Below are positions 1 through 8,755 of a stretch of 64,000 nt of DNA, piece after piece (within the stretch, counting starts at the first letter, position 1; every line of letters begins with the position of its first letter). A program made the position numbers and the translations under genes. The stretch comes from CBDFNC01 sp965249895 (GTDB taxonomy: Bacteria; Pseudomonadota; Gammaproteobacteria; Enterobacterales; CBDFNC01), in the NCBI GenBank assembly GCA_965249895.1, contig CBDFNC010000001.1:1240001-1304000 (forward strand), written 5' to 3'. The notes under the pieces are model-generated. The model saw only the letters and a program-made list of their open reading frames with translations, ran no database searches and was not told the origin of the DNA.

Positions 1-24
1 GAACTTAAAGGCACCGGCTACTAG
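1..24 (+). CDS. 3' tail of an upstream gene, possibly deoC
   Basis: The first 24 bases read in frame as ELKGTGY followed by TAG, 9 bases before the deoA start codon. In related gammaproteobacteria deoC (deoxyribose-phosphate aldolase) lies directly upstream of deoA, so this is probably its C-terminus. Seven residues cannot identify a protein; the assignment rests on position. Confidence 0.35.
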   Translation, partial: ELKGTGY

Positions 25-33
25 GAGGTCTTT

Positions 34-1359
34 ATGTTTCTTCCCCAGGAAATTATTCGCAAGAAGCGGGACGGTATCTCCCTGACAGATCAGGAAATCG
101 GGCGCTTTATTCAGGGTATTACCAATAACACTGTATCCGAAGGTCAAATTGCCGCCTTTGCCATGTCTGTGTATTTTAACGGCATGGAGATGCCAGAGCG
201 GATTTCTCTGGTCAAAGCCATGCGTGACTCAGGCTCGGTTTTGGCCTGGGACTCCCTGGGGCTAAACGGCCCTGTGGTGGATAAGCACAGCACAGGTGGT
301 GTGGGTGATGTAATTTCCCTGATGCTGGGACCTATGGTTGCGGCTTGTGGCGGTTATGTGCCTATGATTTCGGGTCGTGGCCTGGGGCATACCGGCGGCA
401 CCCTGGATAAACTGGACGCTATTCCCGGCTACCAAACCAGCGTAGACAGTCCGCTTTTTCGTAAAGTGGTGAAGGAAGTTGGGGTAGCTATCGTCGGCCA
501 AACCGCCGACCTGGCCCCTGCGGATAAACGCTTTTATGCCACCCGGGACATTACCGCCACGGTGGAATCCCTGGATCTGATCACAGCCTCTATTTTGTCG
601 AAAAAACTGGCGGAAGGACTGAATGCCCTGGTGATGGACGTTAAAGTGGGTAGCGGCGCCTTTATGCCTGATTACGCGTCATCACAAGCACTGGCGCAGA
701 GTATCGTCGACGTGGCCCACGGCGCCGGTGTTCCCACCACGTCACTGCTGACCGATATGAACCAGGTGCTGGCGTCTTCTGCCGGTAATGCGCTGGAAGT
801 ATTAGAAGCGGTGAATTACCTGAAAGGGGTGTACCGCAACCCAAGGTTACATCAGGTGACCATGGCGTTAAGCACACAAATGCTGGTGTTATCCGGCTTG
901 GCGGCTGATGAAGCAGCGGCAAACGCGAAGCTGGAGCAGGCGCTTGCCAGTGGTCGAGCGGCCGAGGTGTTTGCTCGTATGGTTGCAGAGCTTGGCGGGC
1001 CGGTGGACTTTGTGGAGTCTCCGCAAAAATACTTGCCTCAAGCCGGCATTATCCGTCCTGTTTATGCAGAACGGTCCGGTTATCTGACTGCGTTAGATAC
1101 CCGGGCCATGGGGCTGGCAGTGGTGGAGCTGGGTGGCGGCCGCCGAAATGCCGATGACACTATCGATTATGCGGTGGGTCTCAGCCAGGTCGCTGGTTTG
1201 GGTCAGGCGGTTGCTAACGACAAGCCTGTTTGCATGGTGCATGCCAGAGACGAAGCCGGATTCGAATTGGCAGCCGCAGAAGTCAGAAAAGCTGTGGTTG
1301 TCAGTGATTCTCAACCTGAAGCCAAGCCTGTGGTTTATCGTAAAATCAGCAAGGCTTAA
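34..1359 (+). CDS. deoA: Thymidine phosphorylase
   Basis: This cytoplasmic enzyme of pyrimidine deoxynucleoside salvage cleaves thymidine with phosphate to thymine and 2-deoxyribose-1-phosphate. The 441-residue protein has the usual family length. The phosphate/nucleoside-binding signature KHSTGGVGDVISLML lies at about residues 84-98 and the SGRGLGHTGGTLDKL motif near residue 113. An AGGAGG-like ribosome site at 23-28 sits 5-6 bases before the ATG. deoB starts 9 bases after the stop, so the two are very likely co-transcribed. The deoxyribose-1-phosphate made here is the substrate of DeoB. No operator could be judged because the promoter lies outside the window. Confidence 0.97.
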   Translation: MFLPQEIIRKKRDGISLTDQEIGRFIQGITNNTVSEGQIAAFAMSVYFNGMEMPERISLVKAMRDSGSVLAWDSLGLNGPVVDKHSTGGVGDVISLMLGPMVAACGGYVPMISGRGLGHTGGTLDKLDAIPGYQTSVDSPLFRKVVKEVGVAIVGQTADLAPADKRFYATRDITATVESLDLITASILSKKLAEGLNALVMDVKVGSGAFMPDYASSQALAQSIVDVAHGAGVPTTSLLTDMNQVLASSAGNALEVLEAVNYLKGVYRNPRLHQVTMALSTQMLVLSGLAADEAAANAKLEQALASGRAAEVFARMVAELGGPVDFVESPQKYLPQAGIIRPVYAERSGYLTALDTRAMGLAVVELGGGRRNADDTIDYAVGLSQVAGLGQAVANDKPVCMVHARDEAGFELAAAEVRKAVVVSDSQPEAKPVVYRKISKA

Positions 1360-1368
1360 GGAGCGAAT

Positions 1369-2586
1369 ATGAAACGCGTATTTATTCTGATGATGGACTC
1401 CTTTGGTATCGGCGCCAGTGACGATGCGGTTAAGTTTGGTGACGTTGGCGCCAATACCTTTGGCAGTATCGCTAAGGCTTGCGCCGAAGGGCGCGCCGAT
1501 CACGACCGAAGCGGACCGCTAAAATTGCCTAACCTGACTAAATTAGGTCTGGTGCTGGCGGGAGAGGAAAGCGCAGGTGAGCTCCCCATGGGCATGGATA
1601 ACAAGGTCGTTCCCATAGGTGCATATGGTTATGCTCAGGAGTTGTCCAGCGGTAAGGATACGCCGAGTGGTCATTGGGAAATTGCCGGGGTGCCGATACT
1701 GTTTGACTGGGGTTATTTCAGCGATACAACAAACAGTTTCCCGCAAACTCTGCTGGATGAGCTTTGCTTACGGGCTGGGCTGGAAGGTTATTTGGGCAAC
1801 TGCCACGCGTCTGGTACCGATATCCTGGAGTCCCTGGGTGAACAGCATATGAAAACCGGTTATCCGATTTTCTACACCTCGGCGGACAGCGTGTTTCAAA
1901 TCGCAGCCCATGAAGAAACCTTTGGTCTTGAGCGCCTGATCAAGTTATGTGAGCTGGCTCGGGAATTACTGGATGAATATAACATTGGCCGGGTTATCGC
2001 CAGACCGTTTGTCGGTGACAGCAAGGCGAACTTCGCCCGCACAGGTAACCGGCGTGATTTCTCTGTATTACCTCCGGCGCCAACCTTATTGGATAAACTA
2101 AAGGCGGCGGGTGGTGAAGTGGTGAGTGTGGGCAAGATTGCCGATATCTATGCCCAGCAGGGGATCACCAAAAAGGTCAAGGCGACCGGGCTGGCGGCCT
2201 TGTTTGATACCACTCTCGATGAGGTGGCGCAGGCGGGTGATAACAGCATAGTGTTTACCAATTTTGTAGATTTTGATTCCTCGTGGGGGCACAGGCGGGA
2301 TATCTCGGGTTATGCCAAAGGGCTGGAGTATTTTGACTCCCGCTTACCAGAGCTGATGGCTGTGATGCAGCCGGGGGACATTATGGTATTAACCGCGGAT
2401 CACGGTTGTGACCCTTCCTGGACCGGCTCAGATCATACCCGCGAGCATATTCCCGTGCTCTTTTATGGTGCACCCGTACCTCCCGGCTCTCTGGGTAAGC
2501 GTGATACCTTTGCCGATATCGGCCAGAGTATTGCAAGCTACTTAGGCTTACCCAAGCTGGAATACGGCACCAGTTTTATCAACTAA
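1369..2586 (+). CDS. deoB: Phosphopentomutase
   Basis: DeoB interconverts deoxyribose-1-phosphate and deoxyribose-5-phosphate (and the ribose forms), feeding the sugar from DeoA and DeoD to the aldolase DeoC. The 405-residue protein belongs to the alkaline phosphatase superfamily. Metal-site motifs are visible at both ends: MMDSFGIGASDD at the N-terminus and ADHGCDPSWTGSDHTREH near residues 344-361. The catalytic-threonine context GKDTPSGHWE lies near residue 95. The start is preceded by TAAGGAGCGAAT. It follows deoA by 9 bases. Confidence 0.97.
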   Translation: MKRVFILMMDSFGIGASDDAVKFGDVGANTFGSIAKACAEGRADHDRSGPLKLPNLTKLGLVLAGEESAGELPMGMDNKVVPIGAYGYAQELSSGKDTPSGHWEIAGVPILFDWGYFSDTTNSFPQTLLDELCLRAGLEGYLGNCHASGTDILESLGEQHMKTGYPIFYTSADSVFQIAAHEETFGLERLIKLCELARELLDEYNIGRVIARPFVGDSKANFARTGNRRDFSVLPPAPTLLDKLKAAGGEVVSVGKIADIYAQQGITKKVKATGLAALFDTTLDEVAQAGDNSIVFTNFVDFDSSWGHRRDISGYAKGLEYFDSRLPELMAVMQPGDIMVLTADHGCDPSWTGSDHTREHIPVLFYGAPVPPGSLGKRDTFADIGQSIASYLGLPKLEYGTSFIN

Positions 2587-2592
2587 TTTTCG

Positions 2593-2640
2593 CAGGTAAA
2601 TGACGCTTTAGGTGTCGGTTACCTGTATTTTTCTATTTTT
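2593..2640 (+). terminator. Hairpin with T-rich tail between deoB and deoD
   Basis: CAGGTAA (2593-2599) pairs with TTACCTG (2619-2625), and a run rich in T follows at 2627-2640. It could act as a partial terminator, or as an mRNA-stabilising hairpin separating deoAB from deoD. The stem is only 7 bp with a long loop, so termination is probably incomplete. Confidence 0.35.
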
Positions 2641-2676
2641 AAGCCGGCTTACGGGCTGGTGTTAAGGTAAATTTTA

Positions 2677-3381
2677 ATGGCAACACCTCATATTAATGCA
2701 AACCCGGGTGATTTCGCTGAAAGCGTACTGTTTCCCGGTGATCCTCTAAGGGCCAAGTTTATCGCGGAAACCTTTCTGGAAGATGTGGTTCAGGTTACCG
2801 ACGTTCGCAATATGTTGGGTTTTACAGGCACCTATAAGGGCAAGCGAGTATCCGTGATGGGCTCCGGCATGGGGATCCCTTCTTGCTCCATTTATGCAAA
2901 AGAGCTGATCACTGAGTATGGGGTAAAAAACCTGATCCGGGTGGGCAGTTGTGGCGCCATCAGCAAAGACGTCAAAGTACGTGATGTGATTATTGCCCAG
3001 GGTGCCTGTACGGATTCTAAGTGTAATAGAATGCGTTTTAGCGGCCATGACTTTGCGGCTATCGCAAATTACGAGCTTTTATATAAGGCGGTAGAGTCAG
3101 CCAAAGCCAAAGGGATAGACGTAAGAGTCGGTAACGTCTTTTCAGCCGACCTTTTCTACACGCCAAACCCCGAGATGTTTGACGTGATGGAAAGCATGGG
3201 GATCCTTGGTGTGGAAATGGAAGCCGCTGGCCTTTATGGTGTGGCCGCAGAATACGGTGCCAACGCATTATGTGTAGTGACTGTCTCTGACCATATTCGT
3301 ACAGGTGAGGAGACCAGTTCAGAAGAACGGCAAAAGACCTTTAACGAGATGATCGAGCTGACTCTGGATTCGCTGCTTTAG
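2677..3381 (+). CDS. deoD: Purine nucleoside phosphorylase (DeoD type)
   Basis: DeoD phosphorolyses purine (deoxy)nucleosides to the free base and (deoxy)ribose-1-phosphate, which DeoB then isomerises. The 234-residue length and the N-terminus ATPHINANPGDFAE are typical of the hexameric bacterial form. The phosphate-binding region FPGDPLRAKFIAE is at residues 20-32, the VGSCGA motif near residue 91, the EMEAAGLYG ribose-binding segment near residue 180, and the catalytic SDH around residue 203. The ribosome site is weak (AAGG about 10 bases upstream). It ends at the hairpin shared with the convergent gene. Confidence 0.97.
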   Translation: MATPHINANPGDFAESVLFPGDPLRAKFIAETFLEDVVQVTDVRNMLGFTGTYKGKRVSVMGSGMGIPSCSIYAKELITEYGVKNLIRVGSCGAISKDVKVRDVIIAQGACTDSKCNRMRFSGHDFAAIANYELLYKAVESAKAKGIDVRVGNVFSADLFYTPNPEMFDVMESMGILGVEMEAAGLYGVAAEYGANALCVVTVSDHIRTGEETSSEERQKTFNEMIELTLDSLL

Positions 3382-3390
3382 ACTTACAAC

Positions 3391-3417
3391 AGCCCATGGT
3401 GAAAATCACTATGGGCT
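3391..3417. terminator. Bidirectional hairpin between convergent genes
   Basis: AGCCCATGGTG (3391-3401) pairs with CACTATGGGCT (3407-3417) over 11 base pairs, including one G-T wobble, around an AAAAT loop. It lies between the stops of deoD and the leftward membrane-protein gene. There is no strong T-tract on either side, so it is a probable rather than a certain terminator. Confidence 0.55.
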
Positions 3418-3427
3418 CGACTTCCGA

Positions 3428-4066
3428 TTACTGTTCAGGTTTGCCTTTTGGCGGAAAGCCCAATGGGTAATTTTGTTGCAGTAACTGCCACCAATGGCGC
3501 TTCTTGGATAGGGCCCGGGTGAGTAAAAAGCCCACCGCCAATGCCACTAAGATCATCACGCGTAAAACTTCAGACCCCTGCTGCTGGTATTTGTCCAGCA
3601 TTGCCAGGTATTGCCCTTGCTCAAGGGTAACCCTCAGGTAGCCGATTTTATTTTTTTCCTGATAGAGCTCGGCAATATAGGGAATTCGATTACGCGCAGA
3701 GTCGGAAGAGATTTGTTTGTCGATGTTTAACAGGGTCCGCAAGGCCATGGGATCTTTGGACTGGTGGATCATTTCGCCATTCATACTGTAAATGGTGGCG
3801 TCACGCACCAGGGGATCTTGTGCCAGCAGATTTACCAGGCGCTCTAGTTCTTCCGGTTTCTTTTCCTGTAAGTAGCGAGCTGCATCCTGCGCCGCCCGGT
3901 TGGTCAGTGTGTAACCAAACATCTGGGTTTGTTCAGTGCGGGTCTGATCGCCAAGAAACTGCAGGCTGAGTGAGAGGTGGATAAGGTACACACACAAACC
4001 GATAGCAAAAATCAGTTGAGTCACACGCCAAAAAACAACTTTTCTCTTTTTAGTTAAGCTGGCCAT
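3428..4066 (-). CDS. Smp/YtjB-family membrane protein
   Basis: The 212-residue protein has an N-terminal membrane segment (about residues 15-38), a periplasmic stretch of roughly 120 residues, a second membrane segment (about 170-190, VLRVMILVALAVGFLLTRAL) and a basic C-terminus. This matches the Smp/YtjB (SMP_2) family, whose gene in E. coli and many relatives is divergent from serB, as here. Its function is not established. The start at 4066 gives MASLTKKRK with GGGAG upstream; a longer frame to 4141 lacks a ribosome site and would put about 25 odd residues before the membrane segment. Confidence 0.8.
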   Translation of the reverse strand: MASLTKKRKVVFWRVTQLIFAIGLCVYLIHLSLSLQFLGDQTRTEQTQMFGYTLTNRAAQDAARYLQEKKPEELERLVNLLAQDPLVRDATIYSMNGEMIHQSKDPMALRTLLNIDKQISSDSARNRIPYIAELYQEKNKIGYLRVTLEQGQYLAMLDKYQQQGSEVLRVMILVALAVGFLLTRALSKKRHWWQLLQQNYPLGFPPKGKPEQ

Positions 4067-4187
4067 ACGGGGCTCCCAGGGAAACACAGGCACATATTGG
4101 GACTTGCAAAGGGAAAAAGCAATGGCTATTGTGAGCGGCAATTTACCTCAGTTTTTAGCCTATTTTTAACACAGGGACGCACTTTGC

Positions 4188-5249
4188 ATGCAAGAGTCAC
4201 AAGACTGGCAACTAATTCAAGAAGTTAAACTCACTCAATTACCGGACAGCCTGATCCAATGGCGGCAGCAGCTGGTAGAGAGTGCGGGAGAATTCCAGGG
4301 GTTATTATTTAAACCTGGCCAGGTACATTGTGTCGATAATGGCAACTTTGTCGCCGCCAAGCAACTGGTGGTGCTGGGTAAAGGTTTGTCTGTTGCTGGG
4401 TTAACCCGTCTTGTCACCCTGCTGCTGCAAAACGGTGTTCGCCAGGTATTTTGTCAGGCGCCACAAAATGTGGCCGAGGTAGTGACGGTTCGCCTTGAAC
4501 TGAGCAATGAAATAGAAGGCTTAAAGTCTCTGGTCGCGGAGAATTGTCTGCAAAGCCAGCTAGATTTCGCGCTGCTGGATGCAATGCCGAGTCTGGATAA
4601 GCCCGGCCTGGTCTTAATGGATATGGACTCCACCACCATACAAATTGAATGTATTGATGAAATCGCCAAGCTCTATGACGTGGGTGAGGAAGTGTCTGCA
4701 GTGACCGCTCTGGCAATGCAAGGCAAGCTGGATTTTTCCGAGAGCTTAAGAAACCGTGTTGCCCTGCTGAATGGGGCTTCGGAAGCGATCCTTGACCAGG
4801 TGGTGGAAAATATGCCTTTGATGCCAGGCTTGGAAATCTTGCTTGACGGGTTAAAAGCGTCTGGCTGGAAAGTCGCCATCGCTTCCGGTGGGTTTACCTA
4901 TTTTGCCCAGGCCCTTAAAGACAAGCTCGGATTTGATGCGGTATTTGCTAATAACCTGGAGATCATTGACGGCAGGTTAACCGGTGAAGTAAAAGGTGAA
5001 ATCGTCGATGCTAATGTGAAAGCCCGTGTTCTTAATGAGCTTGTGCAATCATACGGTATTAATAAAAGTCAGACCGTCGCCGTCGGTGATGGCGCCAACG
5101 ATCTGGTGATGATGGGTGAGTCTGCAATGGGCGTGGCTATTCATGCCAAACCCCTGGTGCAGGAAAAGGCGGCAGTGTCCATCAATGCCCTCGATCTTGA
5201 AGCCGTGCTTTGTCTGTTAAGCGCCAGTAAAGTGCGCCGCTGGGTTTAG
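4188..5249 (+). CDS. serB: Phosphoserine phosphatase
   Basis: SerB catalyses the last step of serine synthesis, phosphoserine to serine. The 353-residue protein has an N-terminal ACT-like regulatory region (about 1-135) and a C-terminal HAD phosphatase. Motif I DMDSTTIQIE is near residue 145 with the nucleophilic Asp, motif II is in VAIASGGFTYF near 231, and motif IV is GDGANDLVMM near 303. Length and order agree with enteric and marine SerB proteins. It is divergent from the Smp/YtjB-family gene, a conserved arrangement. Confidence 0.95.
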   Translation: MQESQDWQLIQEVKLTQLPDSLIQWRQQLVESAGEFQGLLFKPGQVHCVDNGNFVAAKQLVVLGKGLSVAGLTRLVTLLLQNGVRQVFCQAPQNVAEVVTVRLELSNEIEGLKSLVAENCLQSQLDFALLDAMPSLDKPGLVLMDMDSTTIQIECIDEIAKLYDVGEEVSAVTALAMQGKLDFSESLRNRVALLNGASEAILDQVVENMPLMPGLEILLDGLKASGWKVAIASGGFTYFAQALKDKLGFDAVFANNLEIIDGRLTGEVKGEIVDANVKARVLNELVQSYGINKSQTVAVGDGANDLVMMGESAMGVAIHAKPLVQEKAAVSINALDLEAVLCLLSASKVRRWV

Positions 5250-5250
5250 T

Positions 5251-5295
5251 CTATAAAAGGGCTCTCGTTAACGAGGGTCCGCACTGTTTTTATAG
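5251..5295. terminator. Bidirectional terminator after serB
   Basis: CTATAAAA (5251-5258) pairs with TTTTATAG (5288-5295) and encloses an inner stem built on GGCTCTCGTT/AACGAGGGTC (5260-5279). A-rich and T-rich arms on either side make it work in both directions. It overlaps the stop codon of the convergent gene at 5290. Confidence 0.65.
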
Positions 5296-6108
5296 CGAAG
5301 ATAAAGGTACATCCAGCCCCCATTTGGTTAATATCGATTCCAACTCTCCGGATGTGCTTAGTTGGCGCTTGCCTGCATCAAACTCGTTTAACAGTTGCCG
5401 GGTTGCCTGAACGGATTTCAGGCCCATTAAATATGAGCTCGATGTGGCAAAAGGGGGGAGCTTTTTAAATTCCTTATCCCAGCCCCACAATTTCAGCTGG
5501 TAATCATGGGATATTTCATAACCCACCAAAGCATCGATTCTGTTCATTTTAAGCAAGCCAAAACCCCGCTTTAATTTGTTAAATAACACAGGATGAGATT
5601 TGCTTTCGTTCAGGTATTCCTCCCAAGTGCTTCCGTAGGAAAACCCGCGCATAGCGCCGATCAGCTTGTCATTCAGGCTGTGTAACCCTTGCCACTGTAT
5701 ATCGCTTTGTTCATTGACATATATAAGGTAATGGTTGGCCGGGTACACTCTGCCCCGGGAATAAAGGTATCGCACCAGGCGCTCTTCGGTTTTCACCGCC
5801 GGGAATATCAGGTCAACTTCACCTCTATCTAACAGTGCCACCCCTCGCTTCCAGGGCACGACAGTTAACTCAACCGTATATCCCCGGGCATGAAATGCAG
5901 CTACAACCACTTGCCAGGCTAAACCGTCGAACAATGTTGAGGCCTGACCAGGGGGCAGGTTTTTTGTATTAGTCGCCTGGTCGGTGTTGGGTTGATAAAA
6001 GCAAAAAGGCTCGTAATCAGCAAGGGTTACCACGCGTACAAGTTTAGCTTGTGAGGCCGCTGGGTTTATTAAGAGTAATAAAAAAAGTAAGCTGATTACG
6101 GCTTTCAT
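5290..6108 (-). CDS. Periplasmic solute-binding protein (SBP_bac_3-like)
   Basis: A protein of 272 residues with a clear signal peptide (MKAVISLLFLLLLINPAASQA). After the signal it reads VRVVTLADYEPFCFY, then GLAWQVVVAAFHARGYTVELTVVPWKRGVALLDRGEVDLIFP, a pattern of the amino-acid-binding SBP_bac_3/TransportSub family. Many such proteins in Alteromonadales are stand-alone, without ABC transporter genes, and that is so here. The ligand cannot be predicted. Start 6108 was chosen because it begins the signal peptide directly; the frame extends to 6132. It shares its terminator with serB. Confidence 0.75.
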   Translation of the reverse strand: MKAVISLLFLLLLINPAASQAKLVRVVTLADYEPFCFYQPNTDQATNTKNLPPGQASTLFDGLAWQVVVAAFHARGYTVELTVVPWKRGVALLDRGEVDLIFPAVKTEERLVRYLYSRGRVYPANHYLIYVNEQSDIQWQGLHSLNDKLIGAMRGFSYGSTWEEYLNESKSHPVLFNKLKRGFGLLKMNRIDALVGYEISHDYQLKLWGWDKEFKKLPPFATSSSYLMGLKSVQATRQLLNEFDAGKRQLSTSGELESILTKWGLDVPLSSL

Positions 6109-6281
6109 CGTTATGTTTCCGGGACTGCTCACTAATAAGTGTAAATCTTTTCGGCAGCTTGGTTACGTCGATTTTAAAGTAGAAAAAGCGTCGTGATAAA
6201 TTAGTGATAACCTTGGGATGCTGACGTGAATCCGGAGCGGTAGATTAACCATATAGACAGCAAACAACTCCGGTGACAAGA

Positions 6282-6797
6282 ATGTCCACTAAGCAGCAAA
6301 GGTATGAATCTCTGGTTCAGGTTTATCATAAGGAAATGTATCGCTATGCGCTCTGGTTAATTAAAGATCAGCAGATCGCAGAGGACGTGGTGCAGGAAAC
6401 CTTCCTTCGGGCCTGGCGGGGGCTGGACGGCCTGAAAGATGATAAAGCTGCCAAAGTCTGGCTTATCACAATATTACGGCGGGAAAATGCCCGGCGCTTT
6501 GAACGTAAGCAACTGGACCTGGTGGATATGGAGTCTCAACCTTTGGTTGACCATAAAGCTACATGTTCGGAGCAGTTGATGGAGAATGAACTGCTGCGAA
6601 GAAGTATGGCGCGACTAAATCCGGACTACAGCGAGCCGCTTATTATGCAAGTTCTGCTGGGGTTGAGTGGCGATGAAATTGCGCTGCAATTAGGAATCAA
6701 CAAAAATACAGTGATGACCCGATTATTCAGAGCAAAAAAACAGCTAAAAACCTTGCTGGAAAGCGGTCAGTCCGGCCAGGCTACTAATGCTGCTTAA
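6282..6797 (+). CDS. RNA polymerase sigma factor, ECF/sigma-70 family
   Basis: About 171 residues. Region 2 (YHKEMYRYALWLIKDQQIAEDVVQETFLRAWRG, residues about 13-46) and region 4 (EPLIMQVLLGLSGDEIALQLGINKNTVMTRLFRAKKQL, about 120-158) are both clear, so it should bind core polymerase and redirect transcription. An in-frame GTG at 6273 is possible; the ATG at 6282 has GGTGA a short distance upstream. ECF genes are usually followed by an anti-sigma gene. Here the next gene is a convergent dadA fragment whose stop codon overlaps this one, and no anti-sigma is visible. Confidence 0.85.
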   Translation: MSTKQQRYESLVQVYHKEMYRYALWLIKDQQIAEDVVQETFLRAWRGLDGLKDDKAAKVWLITILRRENARRFERKQLDLVDMESQPLVDHKATCSEQLMENELLRRSMARLNPDYSEPLIMQVLLGLSGDEIALQLGINKNTVMTRLFRAKKQLKTLLESGQSGQATNAA

Positions 6798-7408
6798 TAT
6801 ATCTTGGTATATCGATTAATGCCCAGGCCTACGGGATCTATGTGCGGTACTTGTCCGCTAATCACATCTGCCAAAAGCTGCCCCGAGCCGCACGCCATGG
6901 TCCAACCCAGAGTGCCGTGTCCGGTATTGGTATACAAATTGGCAAATGGCGTTTCACCGATAACCGGCGTGCCGTCTGGCGTCATAGGTCTTAAACCTGT
7001 CCAAAATTGTGCCTGATTTAAGTCGCCACCGCCGGGAAAGATATCTCTTAATACCATAGCAATGGTAGCCTGGCGCTTAGCGGGAATACTCTCATCGAAG
7101 CCGTTAAGCTCAGCGGTGCCCGCCACCCGGATCCGGTTATCAAAGCGGGTTAACGCGACCTTATACGTTTCATCCATCACAGTTGAAACCGGAGCCAACG
7201 CGGGATCTTTAATGGGCACAGTCAGGGAATAACCTTTTACAGGGTAAACGGGTAAGGATAATCCCAGGTTTTTAAGTATTTGAGTGGAGTAACTTCCCAT
7301 GGCTACCACGTATTTATCGGCAGTGAGCAGGCCCTGACTAGTCTCTACGCCGGTCACCACCTTTGTATTGCTCAACAGGTTGCGAACGTCGGTGCCAAAT
7401 AGGAAACC
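6794..7408 (-). pseudogene. dadA: D-amino acid dehydrogenase, 3' half only
   Basis: About 205 codons match the C-terminal half of DadA, the FAD-dependent enzyme that oxidises D-amino acids. Recognisable segments are YPVKGYSLTVP, PVSTVMDETYKVALTRFDNRIRVAGTAELNGFD, FWTGLRPMTPDGTPVIG and the end NTGHGTLGWTMACGSGQLLAD. Homology begins at about FLFGTDVRNLL. The N-terminal FAD-binding half (GxGxxG) is absent. Upstream on this strand the sequence abruptly becomes the antisense of a LysR gene fragment, so the frame up to 7591 is not DadA. The fragment cannot make an active enzyme. Confidence 0.85.
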
Positions 7409-7744
7409 ATGCCCTGGTTGGATGCGGAAAAAGACATGGAGTGGCGGTTTTGGCTGGATAGCATGGGTTATAAACAGGTAAGCAGCGACAGAGGACATTA
7501 TTTTAATCGTACCGATATGGCCATGGAGGCAGCGCTTGCTGGTATAGGTATAGCACTGGCTCGCAGCGCTCTGGTAGCAGATGCATTTCAACGTGGCGCG
7601 CTGGTTTCCCCCTTTAAGGCTATCGATGCCAAAGCGGGTTACTACCTGCTACAAGCCAAGTATGCGGACAAAAACTCCGCAGTGGCTTGCTTTAAGCAGT
7701 GGTTACATGAGCAATGCCAGTTACGCACTAGTAGCAAAATTTGA
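7409..7744 (+). pseudogene. LysR-family regulator, C-terminal fragment
   Basis: The 111 codons correspond to the C-terminal third of a GcvA-like LysR regulator: PWLDAEKDMEWRFWLDSMG, then FNRTDMAMEAALAGIGIALARSALV and the typical tail. The helix-turn-helix half is missing. It starts exactly where the dadA fragment ends and points away from it, as expected if an ancestral divergent dadA/lysR pair lost both 5' halves and the promoter between them. The ATG at 7409 comes from the junction and is not a native start. Confidence 0.8.
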
Positions 7745-7770
7745 GTCAACTGATGATCTTGAAGCTGTTT

Positions 7771-8661
7771 TTATTTCTTTAACGCAATTGCTTTTTGCAA
7801 CTGCTCCAGCACAAGTTTGACTTTTGGATCTTTCAGACGACGCTTTTCACAGATCAGGTAGGTTTGTTCATCTAAGCCTAAATCCATATCCGGCAATATA
7901 ACCAGAAGCTTGCCGTGAGTAGAACCCGTTACCAGGTAATCCGGTAGGATGGCAATACCTAAACCCAGTTCAGCAGCCTTCATTTTTGACAGGTTGTTAT
8001 CGAAGCATTGAAATTGAGGGTGCTTAAGTGTGAGTTGATACTGGTCGAGCAGAGCTGGCCATTCACGTTTCCCCTGCCTTTGCATCAGCAAATTATGCTC
8101 GGCTAAGTCGTTTAATGAATTAACCGGCGGCCGTCCCTTAAGGTACTCCTCACTGGCAACAATTCGTTTGGATATTTTTGTCAGGGGAGAATTAAAGTAG
8201 CCCGTTCTGGGTTCACCGAAATGAACAGCAATATCAATGTTGTCTGCAAAAAAATCCTTCGCAATACCTCCCTGTTGCAGGTTTATCTTGAGTTGCGGGT
8301 AAGTCCTGGCCAGTGCGGCAATCACAGGGAGTATCACTGCATAACCAAAGGCCATGGAGCTGGCCAGGTTAAGCTCTCCCGCATAGGGAGAGTCCTGCTG
8401 TAGGCAGTCCAATACATCGTTCAAGTCTCCAAAACTGACGGCGCATTGCTCGGCAAGAGTTTTACCTTTCGAGGTGATCTGAAATTTGTGCTTACTCGCC
8501 CTATCGATCAGAGAATATCCAAGTAAGGTTTCCAGTTTTTTAACCTGAATGCTAACAGTGGATTGAGATACATGCAGAACCTCGGCTGCTTTGGTGAAGC
8601 TGCCGTATTGCGCCAGTGCATGGAAATACCTTAACAGAGGAAACAGTTTGCTGTTTGACAT
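7771..8661 (-). CDS. LysR-family transcriptional regulator
   Basis: A complete 296-residue LysR protein. The winged helix-turn-helix is at about residues 8-65 (LRYFHALAQYGSFTKAAEVLHVSQSTVSIQVKKLETLLGY) and a substrate-binding domain follows to the end. It is divergent from the MFS gene at 8756, across a 94-bp AT-rich interval, the classic layout for a LysR protein controlling its neighbour. The effector is unknown. It is distinct from the LysR fragment immediately downstream at 7409-7744. Confidence 0.9.
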   Translation of the reverse strand: MSNSKLFPLLRYFHALAQYGSFTKAAEVLHVSQSTVSIQVKKLETLLGYSLIDRASKHKFQITSKGKTLAEQCAVSFGDLNDVLDCLQQDSPYAGELNLASSMAFGYAVILPVIAALARTYPQLKINLQQGGIAKDFFADNIDIAVHFGEPRTGYFNSPLTKISKRIVASEEYLKGRPPVNSLNDLAEHNLLMQRQGKREWPALLDQYQLTLKHPQFQCFDNNLSKMKAAELGLGIAILPDYLVTGSTHGKLLVILPDMDLGLDEQTYLICEKRRLKDPKVKLVLEQLQKAIALKK

Positions 8662-8755
8662 TGATAATATAAATTTATAAAAGGTAGTTAATATATTTTT
8701 ACTAGATTCCTTGGTTAATTACAATTCATTCAAACTGTTAGTAAAGGAAGTCAGG

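Noticed and set aside
7409..7591. Extension of the dadA frame into the LysR fragment
   Set aside because: The residues upstream of about FLFGTDV show no DadA likeness and are the antisense of LysR coding sequence.
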